Shown: positions 7,528 through 17,838, counted from the first letter of the stretch. The stretch: 48,441 nucleotides of DNA from an uncultured Bacteroidales bacterium (GCA_905233475.1 CAJOEN010000021.1:1-48441), one strand, 5' to 3'. Program-made: numbers and translations. Notes: generated from the sequence alone by a model not told the origin.

Positions 7528-9684
7528 ATGAAAAAAATACTGTTCTTCCTTTTTGTAATTGCTACAGTTACAACAACATTTGCCGACGAAGGCATGTGGA
7601 TTCCCATGTTGCTCGGCAAAAACGAGGCCGATATGCAGAAACAAGGCATGCGTATCACCGCCAAAGACATCTACGACATCAACAACGCCTGTCTTAAGGA
7701 CGCTGTGGTGCTTTTCGGCGGCGGATGCACCGGCGAATATGTGTCCAAACAGGGACTGCTCTTTACCAACCACCACTGCGGCTATAGCCAGATTGCCGCA
7801 CGCAGCACCTTGGAACACAACTATTTGGCCAACGGCTTCTGGGCAAAAAGTTTCAGCGAGGAAATCCCCTGTCCAGGACTTACCGTCACCCGTCTGGTGC
7901 GCATGGAAGACGTTACCACTCAGGTACTTGAAGGCATAAGCAACGACATGGACGAGAAAGAGCGCAACGCCCTTATCAACGAAAACATCAAGAAAATCGG
8001 CGACAAAGCAGTGGAAGGCACCCACTACAAAGCCGTGATAAAGCCGTTTTACTATGGCAATCAGTATTTTATGTATATCAACGAAGTCTTCAGCGATGTG
8101 CGATTGGTAGGCACTCCCCCGTCGAACATAGGCAAATTCGGCGGCGATACCGACAACTGGATGTGGCCGCGTCATACCGGCGATTTCTCGGTGTTCCGCG
8201 TGTATGCCGACAAGGACAACAAGCCCGCACCCTACTCCGCCGACAACCAGCCCTACAAACCGCTCAAGCACCTCACCATTTCGCTGAAAGGCGCCGAACA
8301 GAACGACTTCACCTTCGTTTTCGGCTATCCGGGAACCACCCAACGCTACATCACTTCCGACGCCGTGGAGTTGATAGCCAACGTTACCAACCCCGTACGT
8401 ATTGCCCTGCGCACCATTCGCCTCGACCACTACAACAACGCCATGAACCAGGACGCCGCACAGCGTCTGAAATACTCCTCCACAGTGGCCAGCATCGCCA
8501 ACGGATGGAAAAAATGGCAGGGCGAGACAATAGGCGTAAACCGCTTGGAAGTGCCCAAGATGAAACGCGAATTTGAACAGAAATTCCAGCAGTGGGCCAA
8601 CGACAAACCCGAATACCGCGACGTGCTTCCGCAACTGGCACAAAACTACGCCACACTGAAACCCCTCGAACTGAAACGCACCTATTTCAACGAGGCCGTG
8701 ATGGCAAGCGACTTTATGAAACGTGCCTACGCTATGTGGCAACTGGAATCTATTTTGGATAACGAAGAGGCCAAAGCACACTGCGAGAAACTTATAAAAA
8801 CCAACGAGAAATATTTTACCGATTTCGAGAAACATACCATCGTCGACAAGGCCATTTTCATCGAAACTTTCACCTATATGTGGCAGAAAGGTTTCGCCCC
8901 TTATCTCGACAAAAAATGCCACTCAAAAGCCGATGTGGAAAAGCTTTTGAGTAATGTTTACGAAAAATCCATGCTCACCCACAAGGACAAAGTCATCAGT
9001 TTCCTAAAAAGCTATAATTCCAAGAAAAAATCCAAAATTCGCAAAGACCCGGCTGTGGATTTATTCAATACTGCCCATAGTTACACTTTTGGTGAAGAAT
9101 ATAAACTTGGAGAGCTGATAGATCTTAATAATCATCGTGATACTTACCGCACTGCACAGGATAATATCAGCAGATTGATGCGTATCTACGTGAAAGGCAT
9201 GATGGAGATGCAGCCCGACGTAAACTTCTTCCCCGATGCCAACCTCACCCTGCGTGTGGCCTATGGTCATGTGGACGGCTTCAAGCCCAAGGACGGCGTT
9301 TCGTACAAGCCCTACACCACCATCGAAGGCATTATGCAGAAAGAAAATCCCGACATCTACGACTACGTGGTTGAACCCCGTTTGAAAGAGCTTTACAACA
9401 ACAAGGACTTCGGCACCTACACCAACAGCAAGGGCGAGCTTCCGGTTTGTTTCATCGCCACCAACCACACCACCGGCGGCAACTCTGGCAGTCCCGTCAT
9501 CAACGCCGACGGACAGCTGATAGGCCTCAACTTCGACCGTTGCTGGGAAGGCACCATGAGCGACATCCTTTTCGACCCCGAATACTGCCGCAACATAACC
9601 CTCGACATACGCTACTGCCTGTTTATCATCGACAAATTTGCAGGCGCACAAAACCTTATCAACGAACTGGATATTGCCAAATAA
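7528..9684 (+). CDS. dpp11: S46 family dipeptidyl peptidase, DPP11 type (Asp/Glu-specific)
   Basis: This is a periplasmic serine exopeptidase that removes dipeptides from peptide N-termini in peptide-fermenting Bacteroidales. The 718-residue form starting at 7528 has a signal peptide (cut likely after TFA-19, before DEGMW). The catalytic His lies in LFTNHHCG (H83) and the Ser in TTGGNSGSP (S653). The residue 18 positions after this Ser is Arg671, in GLNFDRCWEG. In P. gingivalis DPP11 the matching residues are H85, S655 and R673, all offset by two. The Arg gives preference for Asp/Glu at P1, whereas DPP7 has Gly there. The next gene, dapD, starts 3 bases after the stop, suggesting a common transcript. 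Confidence 0.92.
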   Translation: MKKILFFLFVIATVTTTFADEGMWIPMLLGKNEADMQKQGMRITAKDIYDINNACLKDAVVLFGGGCTGEYVSKQGLLFTNHHCGYSQIAARSTLEHNYLANGFWAKSFSEEIPCPGLTVTRLVRMEDVTTQVLEGISNDMDEKERNALINENIKKIGDKAVEGTHYKAVIKPFYYGNQYFMYINEVFSDVRLVGTPPSNIGKFGGDTDNWMWPRHTGDFSVFRVYADKDNKPAPYSADNQPYKPLKHLTISLKGAEQNDFTFVFGYPGTTQRYITSDAVELIANVTNPVRIALRTIRLDHYNNAMNQDAAQRLKYSSTVASIANGWKKWQGETIGVNRLEVPKMKREFEQKFQQWANDKPEYRDVLPQLAQNYATLKPLELKRTYFNEAVMASDFMKRAYAMWQLESILDNEEAKAHCEKLIKTNEKYFTDFEKHTIVDKAIFIETFTYMWQKGFAPYLDKKCHSKADVEKLLSNVYEKSMLTHKDKVISFLKSYNSKKKSKIRKDPAVDLFNTAHSYTFGEEYKLGELIDLNNHRDTYRTAQDNISRLMRIYVKGMMEMQPDVNFFPDANLTLRVAYGHVDGFKPKDGVSYKPYTTIEGIMQKENPDIYDYVVEPRLKELYNNKDFGTYTNSKGELPVCFIATNHTTGGNSGSPVINADGQLIGLNFDRCWEGTMSDILFDPEYCRNITLDIRYCLFIIDKFAGAQNLINELDIAK

Positions 9685-9686
9685 TT

Positions 9687-10496
9687 ATGGAACAGCAACT
9701 TATAGAGCAGGCTTGGCAAAACCGCGACCTTCTGAAAAACGAGGACGTGCGTGCCGCCATCCGCAACACAATAGAAAAACTCGACAAAGGCCAGATACGC
9801 ATTGCCGAGCCTAAGGATGCCCAATGGATTGTAAACGAGTGGATTAAGAAGGCCGTGATACTGTACTTCCCCATCTGCGACATGCATACCATAGAGCTTC
9901 CGCCTTTCGAATTTCACGACAAGATAGCGCTGAAACACGACTACGCCTCGCAGGGCGTGCGTGTGGTGCCTCATGCCATAGCCCGCTACGGCTCGTTCCT
10001 CGCCAAAGGCGTGGTGATGATGCCGTCGTATGTGAACATAGGCGCCTACGTGGACAGCGGCACTATGGTGGACACATGGGCCACCGTGGGGTCGTGCGCG
10101 CAGATAGGCAAAAACGTGCATCTGAGCGGCGGCGTGGGCATAGGCGGCGTGCTGGAACCCGTGCAGGCAGCACCCGTGATAGTGGAGGACAACTGCTTTA
10201 TCGGCTCGCGCTGCATTATCGTGGAGGGCGCGCATATCGGCACCGAAGCCGTGATAGGTGCAGGTGTGGTGATTACCGGCTCCACCAAGATAATCGACGT
10301 AACAGGCTCCGAGCCAAAGGAATACAAAGGCTTTGTGCCGCCTCGCTCGGTGGTGATTCCCGGCAGCATACCCAAGCATTTCCCCGCCGGCGACTACAAC
10401 GTGCCTTGCGCCCTTATCATAGGTCAGCGCAAGCCTTCCACCGACCTCAAGACCTCGCTCAACGCCGCCCTTCGCGACTTCGGAGTGGAGGTGTAA
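9687..10496 (+). CDS. dapD: Tetrahydrodipicolinate N-succinyltransferase
   Basis: The 269-residue trimeric cytosolic enzyme of lysine/diaminopimelate synthesis transfers succinyl from succinyl-CoA to tetrahydrodipicolinate. A helical N-terminus (EQQLIEQAWQNRDLL) is followed by a left-handed beta-helix of hexapeptide repeats. Typical segments are VVPHAIARYGSFLAKGVV, MPSYVNIGAYVDSGTMVDTW and GKNVHLSGGVGIGGVLEP. The C-terminal segment holds ALIIGQRKPSTDLKTSLN. The frame stays open upstream to 9447 inside dpp11, but the ATG at 9687, 3 bases after the dpp11 stop, gives the family's normal N-terminus. Why a peptidase and dapD are adjacent is unclear. Confidence 0.95.
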   Translation: MEQQLIEQAWQNRDLLKNEDVRAAIRNTIEKLDKGQIRIAEPKDAQWIVNEWIKKAVILYFPICDMHTIELPPFEFHDKIALKHDYASQGVRVVPHAIARYGSFLAKGVVMMPSYVNIGAYVDSGTMVDTWATVGSCAQIGKNVHLSGGVGIGGVLEPVQAAPVIVEDNCFIGSRCIIVEGAHIGTEAVIGAGVVITGSTKIIDVTGSEPKEYKGFVPPRSVVIPGSIPKHFPAGDYNVPCALIIGQRKPSTDLKTSLNAALRDFGVEV

Positions 10497-10626
10497 CTAA
10501 TTTCCCACATATAAAAGCCGTGTAACACGAGGCAAACAAGCTCGCACTTTCCCTGCTATGGAGGGTTGGGTCTGTTTTTCTAAGTCTTAAACAACGGATA
10601 AGATTCCAACATTCATTTTTTTTTCG

Positions 10627-10634
10627 TAAATTTG
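10627..10634 (+). promoter_or_regulatory. -7 box upstream of cysS
   Basis: TAAATTTG is a match to TAnnTTTG, preceded by TTTTTCG and lying 57 bases before the cysS ATG. No clear TTTG is present at -33. The 194-base gap between dapD and cysS holds no other feature. Confidence 0.45.
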
Positions 10635-10690
10635 TAATTTGGTATTTTTCAGCCAATACAAACTAATTTATTAAAAATCAAATATATATT

Positions 10691-12178
10691 ATGGACAGCA
10701 AACTTATAATATACAATACCCTTTCGAGGCAGAAAGAACTTTTCCGCCCGCTCAACGCCCCATACGTGGGAATGTACGTATGCGGCCCCACTGTTTACGG
10801 CGACGCACATTTGGGACACGCCCGTCCCGCCATCACTTTCGACGTGGTTTTCCGCTACCTGAAGCACCTCGGCTACAAAGTGCGCTACGTGCGTAACATC
10901 ACCGACGTAGGACACCTTGAGCATGATGCCGACGACGGCGAGGACAAAATTGCCAAGAAAGCCCGTCTCGAAAACCTCGAACCTATGGAGGTCGCACAAT
11001 TCTACACCGACCGCTACCACGCCGCTATGGACCGCCTCAACGTGCTACACCCAAGCATTGAGCCACACGCCTCCGGCCATATCATAGAACAGATAGAGCT
11101 GGTGCAGAAAATCCTCGACGCAGGTCTTGCCTACGAAAGCAACGGTTCCATATATTTCGATATTCGTAAATATCAGGAACAGACAAAAAAATACGGCTGT
11201 CTTTCGGGACGTGCAATAGAAGACCAGCTCTCTACCACACGCGAGCTCGACGGACAGGACGACAAGCGCGCCTCTTCCGATTTCGCACTTTGGAAAAAAG
11301 CCGCTCCCGAGCACATCATGCGTTGGAACTCGCCTTGGAGCGTGGGTTTTCCGGGCTGGCATACCGAATGTACCGCTATGGGAACCAAATACTTGGGTGA
11401 GAATTTCGACATACACGGCGGCGGCATGGATCTTATTTTCCCGCACCACGAGTCGGAGATTGCACAGCAGACCGCCGTTACCGGACACGGCCCGTGCAAA
11501 TACTGGATGCACAACAATATGATTACCATCAACGGCAAGAAGATGGGCAAGTCTCTGGGTAATTTCATAACCCTCGACGAATTTTTCAGCGGAAGCCACA
11601 AGGACAAGGATGGCAATGAAATGCTCGAAAAAGCCTACAGTCCTATGACCATACGTTTTTTCATACTTCAGGCTCACTATCGTAGCACCGTGGATTTCTC
11701 CAACGAAGCACTTCAGGCTGCAGAAAAAGGCTACTCGCGACTAATGCAGGCCTACAAGACCCTTGGCTCGCTGCAAGCCTCCAAAACATCGTCGGTGGAT
11801 ATTAGCAAATACACTTCGAACTGCTACGACGCCATCAACGACGACTTCAACACTCCAATAGTGATAGCCCATCTGTTCGAAGCGGTGAAGACCATAAACA
11901 GTGTACACGACAAAAAAGACACTCTTACACAAGCCGACATCGACGAGCTGAAAAGGCTGTTCGACGTGTTCGCTTTCGACATACTCGGCCTCACCGACGA
12001 GAGTGCCTCGGACAACGCAGCCGTTGTAAACGGACTGATGGACATGATACTGGACATCCGCGCCAAAGCCAAAGCCAACAAGGACTGGACCACAAGCGAC
12101 GCCATCCGCGACAAGCTAAAAGAGATTGGCATAACTGTAAAAGACGGCAAGGACGGAGCTACTTGGAGCATCGAATAA
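10691..12178 (+). CDS. cysS: Cysteinyl-tRNA synthetase
   Basis: This 495-residue class I aminoacyl-tRNA synthetase charges tRNA-Cys in the cytosol. The N-terminus carries [16 protein letters not shown], with the HIGH-type motif as HLGH at 40-43 and the zinc ligand C31. Other zinc-site regions are WHTECTAM (C227) and the [12 protein letters not shown] motif. KMGKS at 284-288 is the KMSKS signature. The C-terminal DALR-like domain ends with RDKLKEIGI and GATWS. Length is normal. dnaG starts 9 bases after its stop, so the two are probably co-transcribed. Confidence 0.97.
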   Translation: MDSKLIIYNTLSRQKELFRPLNAPYVGMYVCGPTVYGDAHLGHARPAITFDVVFRYLKHLGYKVRYVRNITDVGHLEHDADDGEDKIAKKARLENLEPMEVAQFYTDRYHAAMDRLNVLHPSIEPHASGHIIEQIELVQKILDAGLAYESNGSIYFDIRKYQEQTKKYGCLSGRAIEDQLSTTRELDGQDDKRASSDFALWKKAAPEHIMRWNSPWSVGFPGWHTECTAMGTKYLGENFDIHGGGMDLIFPHHESEIAQQTAVTGHGPCKYWMHNNMITINGKKMGKSLGNFITLDEFFSGSHKDKDGNEMLEKAYSPMTIRFFILQAHYRSTVDFSNEALQAAEKGYSRLMQAYKTLGSLQASKTSSVDISKYTSNCYDAINDDFNTPIVIAHLFEAVKTINSVHDKKDTLTQADIDELKRLFDVFAFDILGLTDESASDNAAVVNGLMDMILDIRAKAKANKDWTTSDAIRDKLKEIGITVKDGKDGATWSIE

Positions 12179-12187
12179 CACCACAGC

Positions 12188-14209
12188 ATGATACCTCCCG
12201 ACACAATACAGAAAATACTTGACGCCACTCATATAGAGGAGGTTGTGTCGGAATTTGTGTCGCTACACCGGCGTGGAGCCAACTATGTGGGGTGTTGCCC
12301 TTTCCACAACGAAAAAACGCCTTCGTTCTCGGTGTCGCCGTCGAGGGGCATATTCAAATGTTTCGGTTGCGGCGAGGCGGGCAATGCCGTACATTTTCTA
12401 ATGAAACACGAGCATTTCTCCTACCCCGACGCCCTGCGCTATTTAGCCAACAAATACGGTATCGAGATTCAGGAAAAGGAGCTTACGCCCGAAGAACGGC
12501 AGTCGCAGACCGAACGCGACACCCTGTTTCACGTGAGCGAGTTTGCACAGAAACATTTCGCCGACCAGCTTTACAACAACGAGGACGGACGCAACGTAGG
12601 CTTGGCGTATTTCTACGAACGTCAGCTCAGCGACGAGGTCATCAAAAAATTCGGACTTGGCTACTGCCTCGACCAGTGGGAAGTTTTCACCAAATACGCC
12701 CTTGCCAACGGCTACAGCGAAGAAGCCCTTGTTAAATCGGGACTTACCATAAAAAAAGAAGATGGCGAACACTTGTTATACGACCGCTTTCGCGGAAGGG
12801 TGATGTTTCCCGTTTTCAACGCCAGCGGACGTGTGCTTGGCTTCAGCGGACGTGTGCTGACATCGGACAAGCAACGCGCCAAATACGTAAACTCTCCCGA
12901 CTCGGAGATTTACAACAAAAGCCTAACCCTATACGGCATATTTCAGGCCAAAAACGCAATAGCAAAGCAAGATTTGTGCTATCTTGTGGAAGGCAACATC
13001 GATGTAATTTCCATGTACCAGTCGGGTATTGAAAACACTGTGGCTTCGTGCGGCACCTCGCTAACACGCGAGCAGGTGCGACTGATAAAACGCTACACCC
13101 ACAACGTAACCCTGATGTACGACGGCGACCCGCCGGGTATAAAAGCGGCCATCAAAGCCATAGACCTGTTGCTGTCCGAAGGCATGAAAGTCCGCGTGGT
13201 GCTGTTTCCCGACAACGACGACCCCGACAGCTACGCGAAAAAATACGGTTCCGAGCAAATTCAGGACTTCGTAAAAAACAATGCCACAGACTTTGTCCGT
13301 TTCAAAACCGGAATTCTGATGGCCGATACCGCCGGCGACCCTATACGTATTTCCGAAGCGGCTTCGGAGATGGTGAACACCATAGCACTTGTGGGCGATA
13401 TGATGGAACGCTCCGAGAGCATTCGCGAATGCGCGTCCATAATGAAAATCTCTGAACAGGACATAGCACAGGGCGTGGCAAAAGCCATTATGCGCAACAA
13501 GGAAAAAGCTTTCAACGACGCCCAAAAAGCTGCTGAAAACCACTCTTCAGAACAGCCCACCACTGATACCGACAAAGAACTCGAAAGCCACGACACTGAC
13601 AACCCTTCCAACTCCACCGACAAGCACCAGTTCCTGACAAGTTTCTTCCCATGCGAGGAACAGGAGAAAAAAATCATAAGCCTGTTGCTCAATCACGGAA
13701 ACCGAACAATAACCCAAGCTGCCAAGGACGAAAACGGGAACGACATTCTCGAGGAGTACTACGTGGCCGCCATTGTGGTGGGAGAAATCCTCGGCGACAA
13801 TATAAAATTTGACAACCCTCTGTACCAAAGCATATTCGATGAATATGCCGAACAACTGCAACAAAACAACCTGCTTTCGGATCAGCATTTTGTAAACCAC
13901 CCCGACGAAATTGTACGCACCCTTGCCGCCACGCTACTATCGCAACCATATACCATAAGCGATAAATGGTCGGAAAAATACAATATCTCCGTACCATCGC
14001 CCGACGACAAAAACGTTGTAGAACACGATGTGCATGATTCCATTCTTAATCTGAAAATGAAGAAGTTGGAACAAAAAATTACTGAAGCCAAAGAAGAACT
14101 TAAAAACGCCACATACTCCGAAAACCTTACCATTTTGCTCGGACAGATAAAACAATACGAAAATATCAAAATGGCCATAGGCAAGGAACTCAACCGCGTA
14201 ATATCATAG
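12188..14209 (+). CDS. dnaG: DNA primase
   Basis: The 673-residue enzyme makes RNA primers for replication forks. The CHC2 zinc finger is at the N-terminus: C37-P-F-H40 and C58-F-G-C61, with NEKTPSFSVSP between. The RNA polymerase core follows with DRFRGRVMFPV and GRVLGFSGRVL, then the Toprim acid motif LVEGNIDVISM and the MYDGDPPGIKAA motif. The C-terminal helicase-binding part (from ~430) begins with a Ser/Thr/Asp/Glu-rich linker and is less conserved. Lies directly after cysS and 41 bases before the RyR-domain membrane protein. Confidence 0.96.
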   Translation: MIPPDTIQKILDATHIEEVVSEFVSLHRRGANYVGCCPFHNEKTPSFSVSPSRGIFKCFGCGEAGNAVHFLMKHEHFSYPDALRYLANKYGIEIQEKELTPEERQSQTERDTLFHVSEFAQKHFADQLYNNEDGRNVGLAYFYERQLSDEVIKKFGLGYCLDQWEVFTKYALANGYSEEALVKSGLTIKKEDGEHLLYDRFRGRVMFPVFNASGRVLGFSGRVLTSDKQRAKYVNSPDSEIYNKSLTLYGIFQAKNAIAKQDLCYLVEGNIDVISMYQSGIENTVASCGTSLTREQVRLIKRYTHNVTLMYDGDPPGIKAAIKAIDLLLSEGMKVRVVLFPDNDDPDSYAKKYGSEQIQDFVKNNATDFVRFKTGILMADTAGDPIRISEAASEMVNTIALVGDMMERSESIRECASIMKISEQDIAQGVAKAIMRNKEKAFNDAQKAAENHSSEQPTTDTDKELESHDTDNPSNSTDKHQFLTSFFPCEEQEKKIISLLLNHGNRTITQAAKDENGNDILEEYYVAAIVVGEILGDNIKFDNPLYQSIFDEYAEQLQQNNLLSDQHFVNHPDEIVRTLAATLLSQPYTISDKWSEKYNISVPSPDDKNVVEHDVHDSILNLKMKKLEQKITEAKEELKNATYSENLTILLGQIKQYENIKMAIGKELNRVIS

Positions 14210-14250
14210 CACAAACAACTGATAATCAAACTAAATCAAAAAAAAAAGAA

Positions 14251-16359
14251 ATGTCAAAATTTATTTCCAACGCATGGCGAGCAACACTCCTATTTTTGTA
14301 CGCCATTCTGCTGATACTTATGCCTGAACATAAAATCATCATCGTTTTGGGCATAGTCATATTTACACTTATAGCTATATGGTTTTCACAGAGTTACAAG
14401 AACAAGCCAGCAAAGTTTGTCCTCGACCAAACCCTTGCCAAAGGCATTTGGGGACAGTTGGGTTTGTCGTTTATGGTGTTTCTGATTGTGTTCGACGTGG
14501 CCGCCTCTTTCTACGTATGGTTTGGAAATAACGGCGGTAGCAAGGCTTTCGCCGATTTGGTAAGTCCGGTTACAATGCGTCAAGATGCATACGAAAATGA
14601 CAGCAAAGCCGTTGTACCCATAGTAATGTATCTGATTGGAGTAGTGGCGTTTACCGGTCTTGTGGTAGCCACCATCAACCGTATTGCCGCCACTCGTGCC
14701 GAAAACTACAAACTCGGCCACAGCACCTACCGCAAACTCAGAAACCACTACATAATAATAGGTTACGGCGACACCTGCGTGCCTCTGATAAGCAACATTC
14801 AAAAACGGCACGACAACGAAACCATGCCCTACATGCTACTGCTTACCAACCAAAATGTGGCCGACATACGCCGCAATATACAGACACAATTACCTGATAT
14901 AGAACAGAATATTATAATTTATTCGGGCAACCTAAACTCCGAAAGCCAACTGCAAAGGCTCAACATACACACCGCACGCGAGGTGTTTGTACTTGGCGAA
15001 GGCTACGGCAACGGACGCGACTCCATGAACCTTGAATGTGCGAAAAAGATAAAAGAGATACGCAAGGAGCAACAAGGCGACATTCTACGTGTGAACGTGC
15101 AGTTCGACAAAGCCATGTCGTACTCCACCATAAAACAGATAACCATACCCAAGGACTACTATTCCATTAACAATAAGGATATTATATACCTGCGTCCGTT
15201 CAATTTCTACGAAAACTGGGCACGTATGCTTTGGGGAACTTTCGCTCTGGACACCTACCGCACCCTCGACCGCGGACAGATGGCGGAAGCCGACAAACAC
15301 GTGCACCTCGTTATCGTTGGTTTCGAAAATATGGGGATGGCCTTGTTGCTCGAAGCACTGCGTTTGTGCCACTACCCCAACTACGACGAAACTACCGGAC
15401 GCAACAAAACCCTCATTACCGTAGTAGATCCGAAAATGGATGAATTGTTGCCACTCTTCAAATCACGTTACCGTTATCTAAGCCAAATTTCCGATATTGA
15501 CATAGATTATAGGCAGAAAAATTTGGAAGATGAAGACATTCGCAACTTGCTCGAAACATCGGCAACCAGCCCCGACACACTACTTACTGTGGCTATCTGC
15601 CTCCGCGACCCCGACCAAAGTCTATCGGCGGCGCTAAGTCTACCCGACGCACTGTTTTACAACATTCTACGCAACAGCCAAGGTTACGACGAGATTGTAC
15701 CGAACCAAAATGTGGAAATTCTTGTGCGTCAGCAAATGCAGATAGGTTTGGCCGACTTGCTGTCGGAAGAGAACAAAAAATACGCCAATGTAAAGGTTTT
15801 CGGTACCTTGGACAAAGGTATGGACGACGAACTTGTCAGCGATATTATGCCAATGATAATCAATGCTTTTTACGACTACGAATATAATAACGACAAGTTT
15901 TCTGTGGATAAGTCGAAATACCCGTCATTTTTTGAGTACGCCAACGCCAAACCGGAACAAGCCCTTAACGACGCTTACCTGCACTGGATTACTTTGAATG
16001 AGGATATACGTTTTGCAAACCGCTATCAAATAGAAATGTATCGCACTTATACCGTTTACCGCGACATTTTGGACAAAAATCCGCATATACTTTACCGGAT
16101 GGAGCACCTGCGCTGGTGCGCCGACCGTTGCATAACCGGCTACCGCGACACCCACGATTTTGTGAATAAGGACGGCTCGCTCGGTAAAAAGGACAACAAA
16201 GACATGAAACTTCATTACGATATTATTCCTTACAATACCCTTCCCGAAAAAGAAAAAGACAAGGACAAAAACGTGGTGGAGAACATGGACAACGTTATGG
16301 CTTTAACCAAAAAACTCAAAGACAATTTAGGCCAAGGCCGGTTTTCGGCAATACGCTGA
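14251..16359 (+). CDS. Membrane protein with tandem TrkA-N/RCK-like folds and C-terminal RyR domain
   Basis: In this 702-residue protein, hydrophobic helices lie at about 11-25, 28-46, 68-92 and 121-143. Two Rossmann segments follow: HYIIIGYGDTCVPLI (167-180) and HLVIVGFENMGMALLLEAL (352-370), each starting a nucleotide-binding fold like the RCK/TrkA-N domains of potassium channels. The C-terminus (617-672) has MEHLRWCADRCITGY, then KLHYDIIPYNTLPEKEKDKD, which fits the RyR domain found once in some Bacteroides proteins and repeated in animal ryanodine receptors. No TVGYG filter is visible. The layout recalls CASTOR/POLLUX channels, but transport is an inference. It follows dnaG by 41 bases on the same strand. 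Confidence 0.75.
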   Translation: MSKFISNAWRATLLFLYAILLILMPEHKIIIVLGIVIFTLIAIWFSQSYKNKPAKFVLDQTLAKGIWGQLGLSFMVFLIVFDVAASFYVWFGNNGGSKAFADLVSPVTMRQDAYENDSKAVVPIVMYLIGVVAFTGLVVATINRIAATRAENYKLGHSTYRKLRNHYIIIGYGDTCVPLISNIQKRHDNETMPYMLLLTNQNVADIRRNIQTQLPDIEQNIIIYSGNLNSESQLQRLNIHTAREVFVLGEGYGNGRDSMNLECAKKIKEIRKEQQGDILRVNVQFDKAMSYSTIKQITIPKDYYSINNKDIIYLRPFNFYENWARMLWGTFALDTYRTLDRGQMAEADKHVHLVIVGFENMGMALLLEALRLCHYPNYDETTGRNKTLITVVDPKMDELLPLFKSRYRYLSQISDIDIDYRQKNLEDEDIRNLLETSATSPDTLLTVAICLRDPDQSLSAALSLPDALFYNILRNSQGYDEIVPNQNVEILVRQQMQIGLADLLSEENKKYANVKVFGTLDKGMDDELVSDIMPMIINAFYDYEYNNDKFSVDKSKYPSFFEYANAKPEQALNDAYLHWITLNEDIRFANRYQIEMYRTYTVYRDILDKNPHILYRMEHLRWCADRCITGYRDTHDFVNKDGSLGKKDNKDMKLHYDIIPYNTLPEKEKDKDKNVVENMDNVMALTKKLKDNLGQGRFSAIR

Positions 16360-16452
16360 ACAGAAAAAACACTCCGCCCCTGCTTTGCAAGAAACGGAGT
16401 GGTAGAAATTCCGCCAACATATTGTGGCTGTGCTATGTTTACAAACTTTAAT

Positions 16453-17838
16453 TTAGTTTGTTATACCATTCCAATTTATTTGAAGCGATACAAACATAAT
16501 CATCGCAAGAATTATAAACAGTCCTATAGCACCAACAAGAAGCGACATGGTTTCTAGGCTGAGCAGTACATAAATGAAAGCGTACAGGCACGAAAGTATC
16601 ATACCTATTACAATAGCGGTTTTGCGCTCCTTCAACACTCCAGTCAAGAACACCGTTATCAGCCCGATGGTCATAACCGAAGCTATGAGGTACGACCAGC
16701 CGAACAACATGTATTCGCTGAAAGAAAGCAACAGCAAGTAGAACAGCATTATGGCAAAGCCTATCAGCAGATAATGCAGCCAATAGATGGGTGTGCGACG
16801 GCGGTTTTCGATGATAAACACCGTTACAAATGTCAGTACTACAATAAGAAACGAGTATTTGACGGCACGGCTGTTCTGTGTGTATTGGTCAACGGAAACG
16901 ATGAAATCCACGCCAAAGTTGTCGTCACCTTCATCATAATTGTCCAACGGGAATTCTTCCGTACTTGTGTTTTTGGCAAAAACGGTCCAGTCGGAGGTGA
17001 AGCCATCGGCTGTTATTTCCCTTTCGTCGGGCAGATTGCCGCCTTGGAAACTCGGATTGGTGTAGTTGGACGTGATATGCACTGTGGTGGGATTGCCCAA
17101 CGGCTGGAATTTCAGCTTGTTGGAGCCTTTCAACGTTGCCTTTGCAGAAAATTTCAGAGTGTCGCCTTTCAGCAGACCCGACAAATCTACGGGGCATGAC
17201 AAATAATTCGGATAACTGCCTTCGGCTTTTAAATTCTGGTCTTTTCCATCGATGGACAATCTGGTCTTTTTTACCATTTTGTCACGTTCGCCCATTCTCA
17301 TGGCAATTTTTGCCTTTTGAATATCGTATTCGTTTATATTGCTGGAATCCAGATAGTCGGGCAGCACAAAAGTTCCGCTCATATCAATATCCGAAGTGTA
17401 AACCACGGCTTTGTAAATGCTGCGGTGCAACTCTTTGGTGTCGATGTTACAATTGTAGTTCAGTTCGTCGGGGGTGATGTATATTTTGTCCGTTTCTCTT
17501 AATGGTGTATTGGGCTCCACTGCCACCGATACCTCTCCTTCAATTTTTTGTTCCTTAACCTGCGTTGCTTGTTTAACGGTAGGTTTCGCAGGTATTTCTA
17601 TTACCAGTCCCGACACCAATTGTTCATTGCCCCAGTTGGCGGTTATTTCATATTTGGCGGCACGGGCAGTATTTTCACGTTCATCGATAAGTACACCGAT
17701 AATGATACGCGGGATAAGCATTGCCACACTAAGCCCTGCTATCAAAAGCAGTTTAATGCCTACATTCATCTGTTTTTTGGGCATCGGCGACGGTGTTTGT
17801 TGTACCTGCATGCCAGTTTGAGGTGTTTGTGTTTCCAT
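16453..17838 (-). CDS. creD: CreD-like inner membrane protein
   Basis: The 461-residue protein belongs to the CreD family, which is linked to envelope integrity and colicin tolerance in E. coli but has no known biochemical activity. A Gln/Pro-rich cytoplasmic start is followed by one transmembrane helix (about 27-50, ending VLIDERENTARAAKYEI). A large periplasmic beta domain holds the family segments ANWGNEQLVSG, DMSGTFVLPDY and ADGFTSDWTVFAKN. The protein closes with a bundle of hydrophobic helices from about 340 to the end. The motif HYLLIGFAIMLFYLLLLSFSE is typical. The gene stands alone: the next gene upstream ends about 210 bases away, and there is no creABC operon nearby. Confidence 0.92.
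   Translation of the reverse strand: METQTPQTGMQVQQTPSPMPKKQMNVGIKLLLIAGLSVAMLIPRIIIGVLIDERENTARAAKYEITANWGNEQLVSGLVIEIPAKPTVKQATQVKEQKIEGEVSVAVEPNTPLRETDKIYITPDELNYNCNIDTKELHRSIYKAVVYTSDIDMSGTFVLPDYLDSSNINEYDIQKAKIAMRMGERDKMVKKTRLSIDGKDQNLKAEGSYPNYLSCPVDLSGLLKGDTLKFSAKATLKGSNKLKFQPLGNPTTVHITSNYTNPSFQGGNLPDEREITADGFTSDWTVFAKNTSTEEFPLDNYDEGDDNFGVDFIVSVDQYTQNSRAVKYSFLIVVLTFVTVFIIENRRRTPIYWLHYLLIGFAIMLFYLLLLSFSEYMLFGWSYLIASVMTIGLITVFLTGVLKERKTAIVIGMILSCLYAFIYVLLSLETMSLLVGAIGLFIILAMIMFVSLQINWNGITN

Noticed and set aside
7483-8922. 479-codon open frame on the minus strand opposite dpp11
   Set aside because: Composition is odd (Val/Gly/His/Phe-rich) and it mirrors the codon pattern of the S46 peptidase gene, which has unmistakable motifs on the plus strand.
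9612-10379. 255-codon minus-strand frame opposite dapD
   Set aside because: His/Ala-rich antisense of the hexapeptide-repeat gene dapD.
16370-16401. CACTCCG/CGGAGTG hairpin as a terminator between the RyR-domain gene and creD
   Set aside because: The loop is 18 bases and no T-run follows on either strand, so the terminator call is weak.
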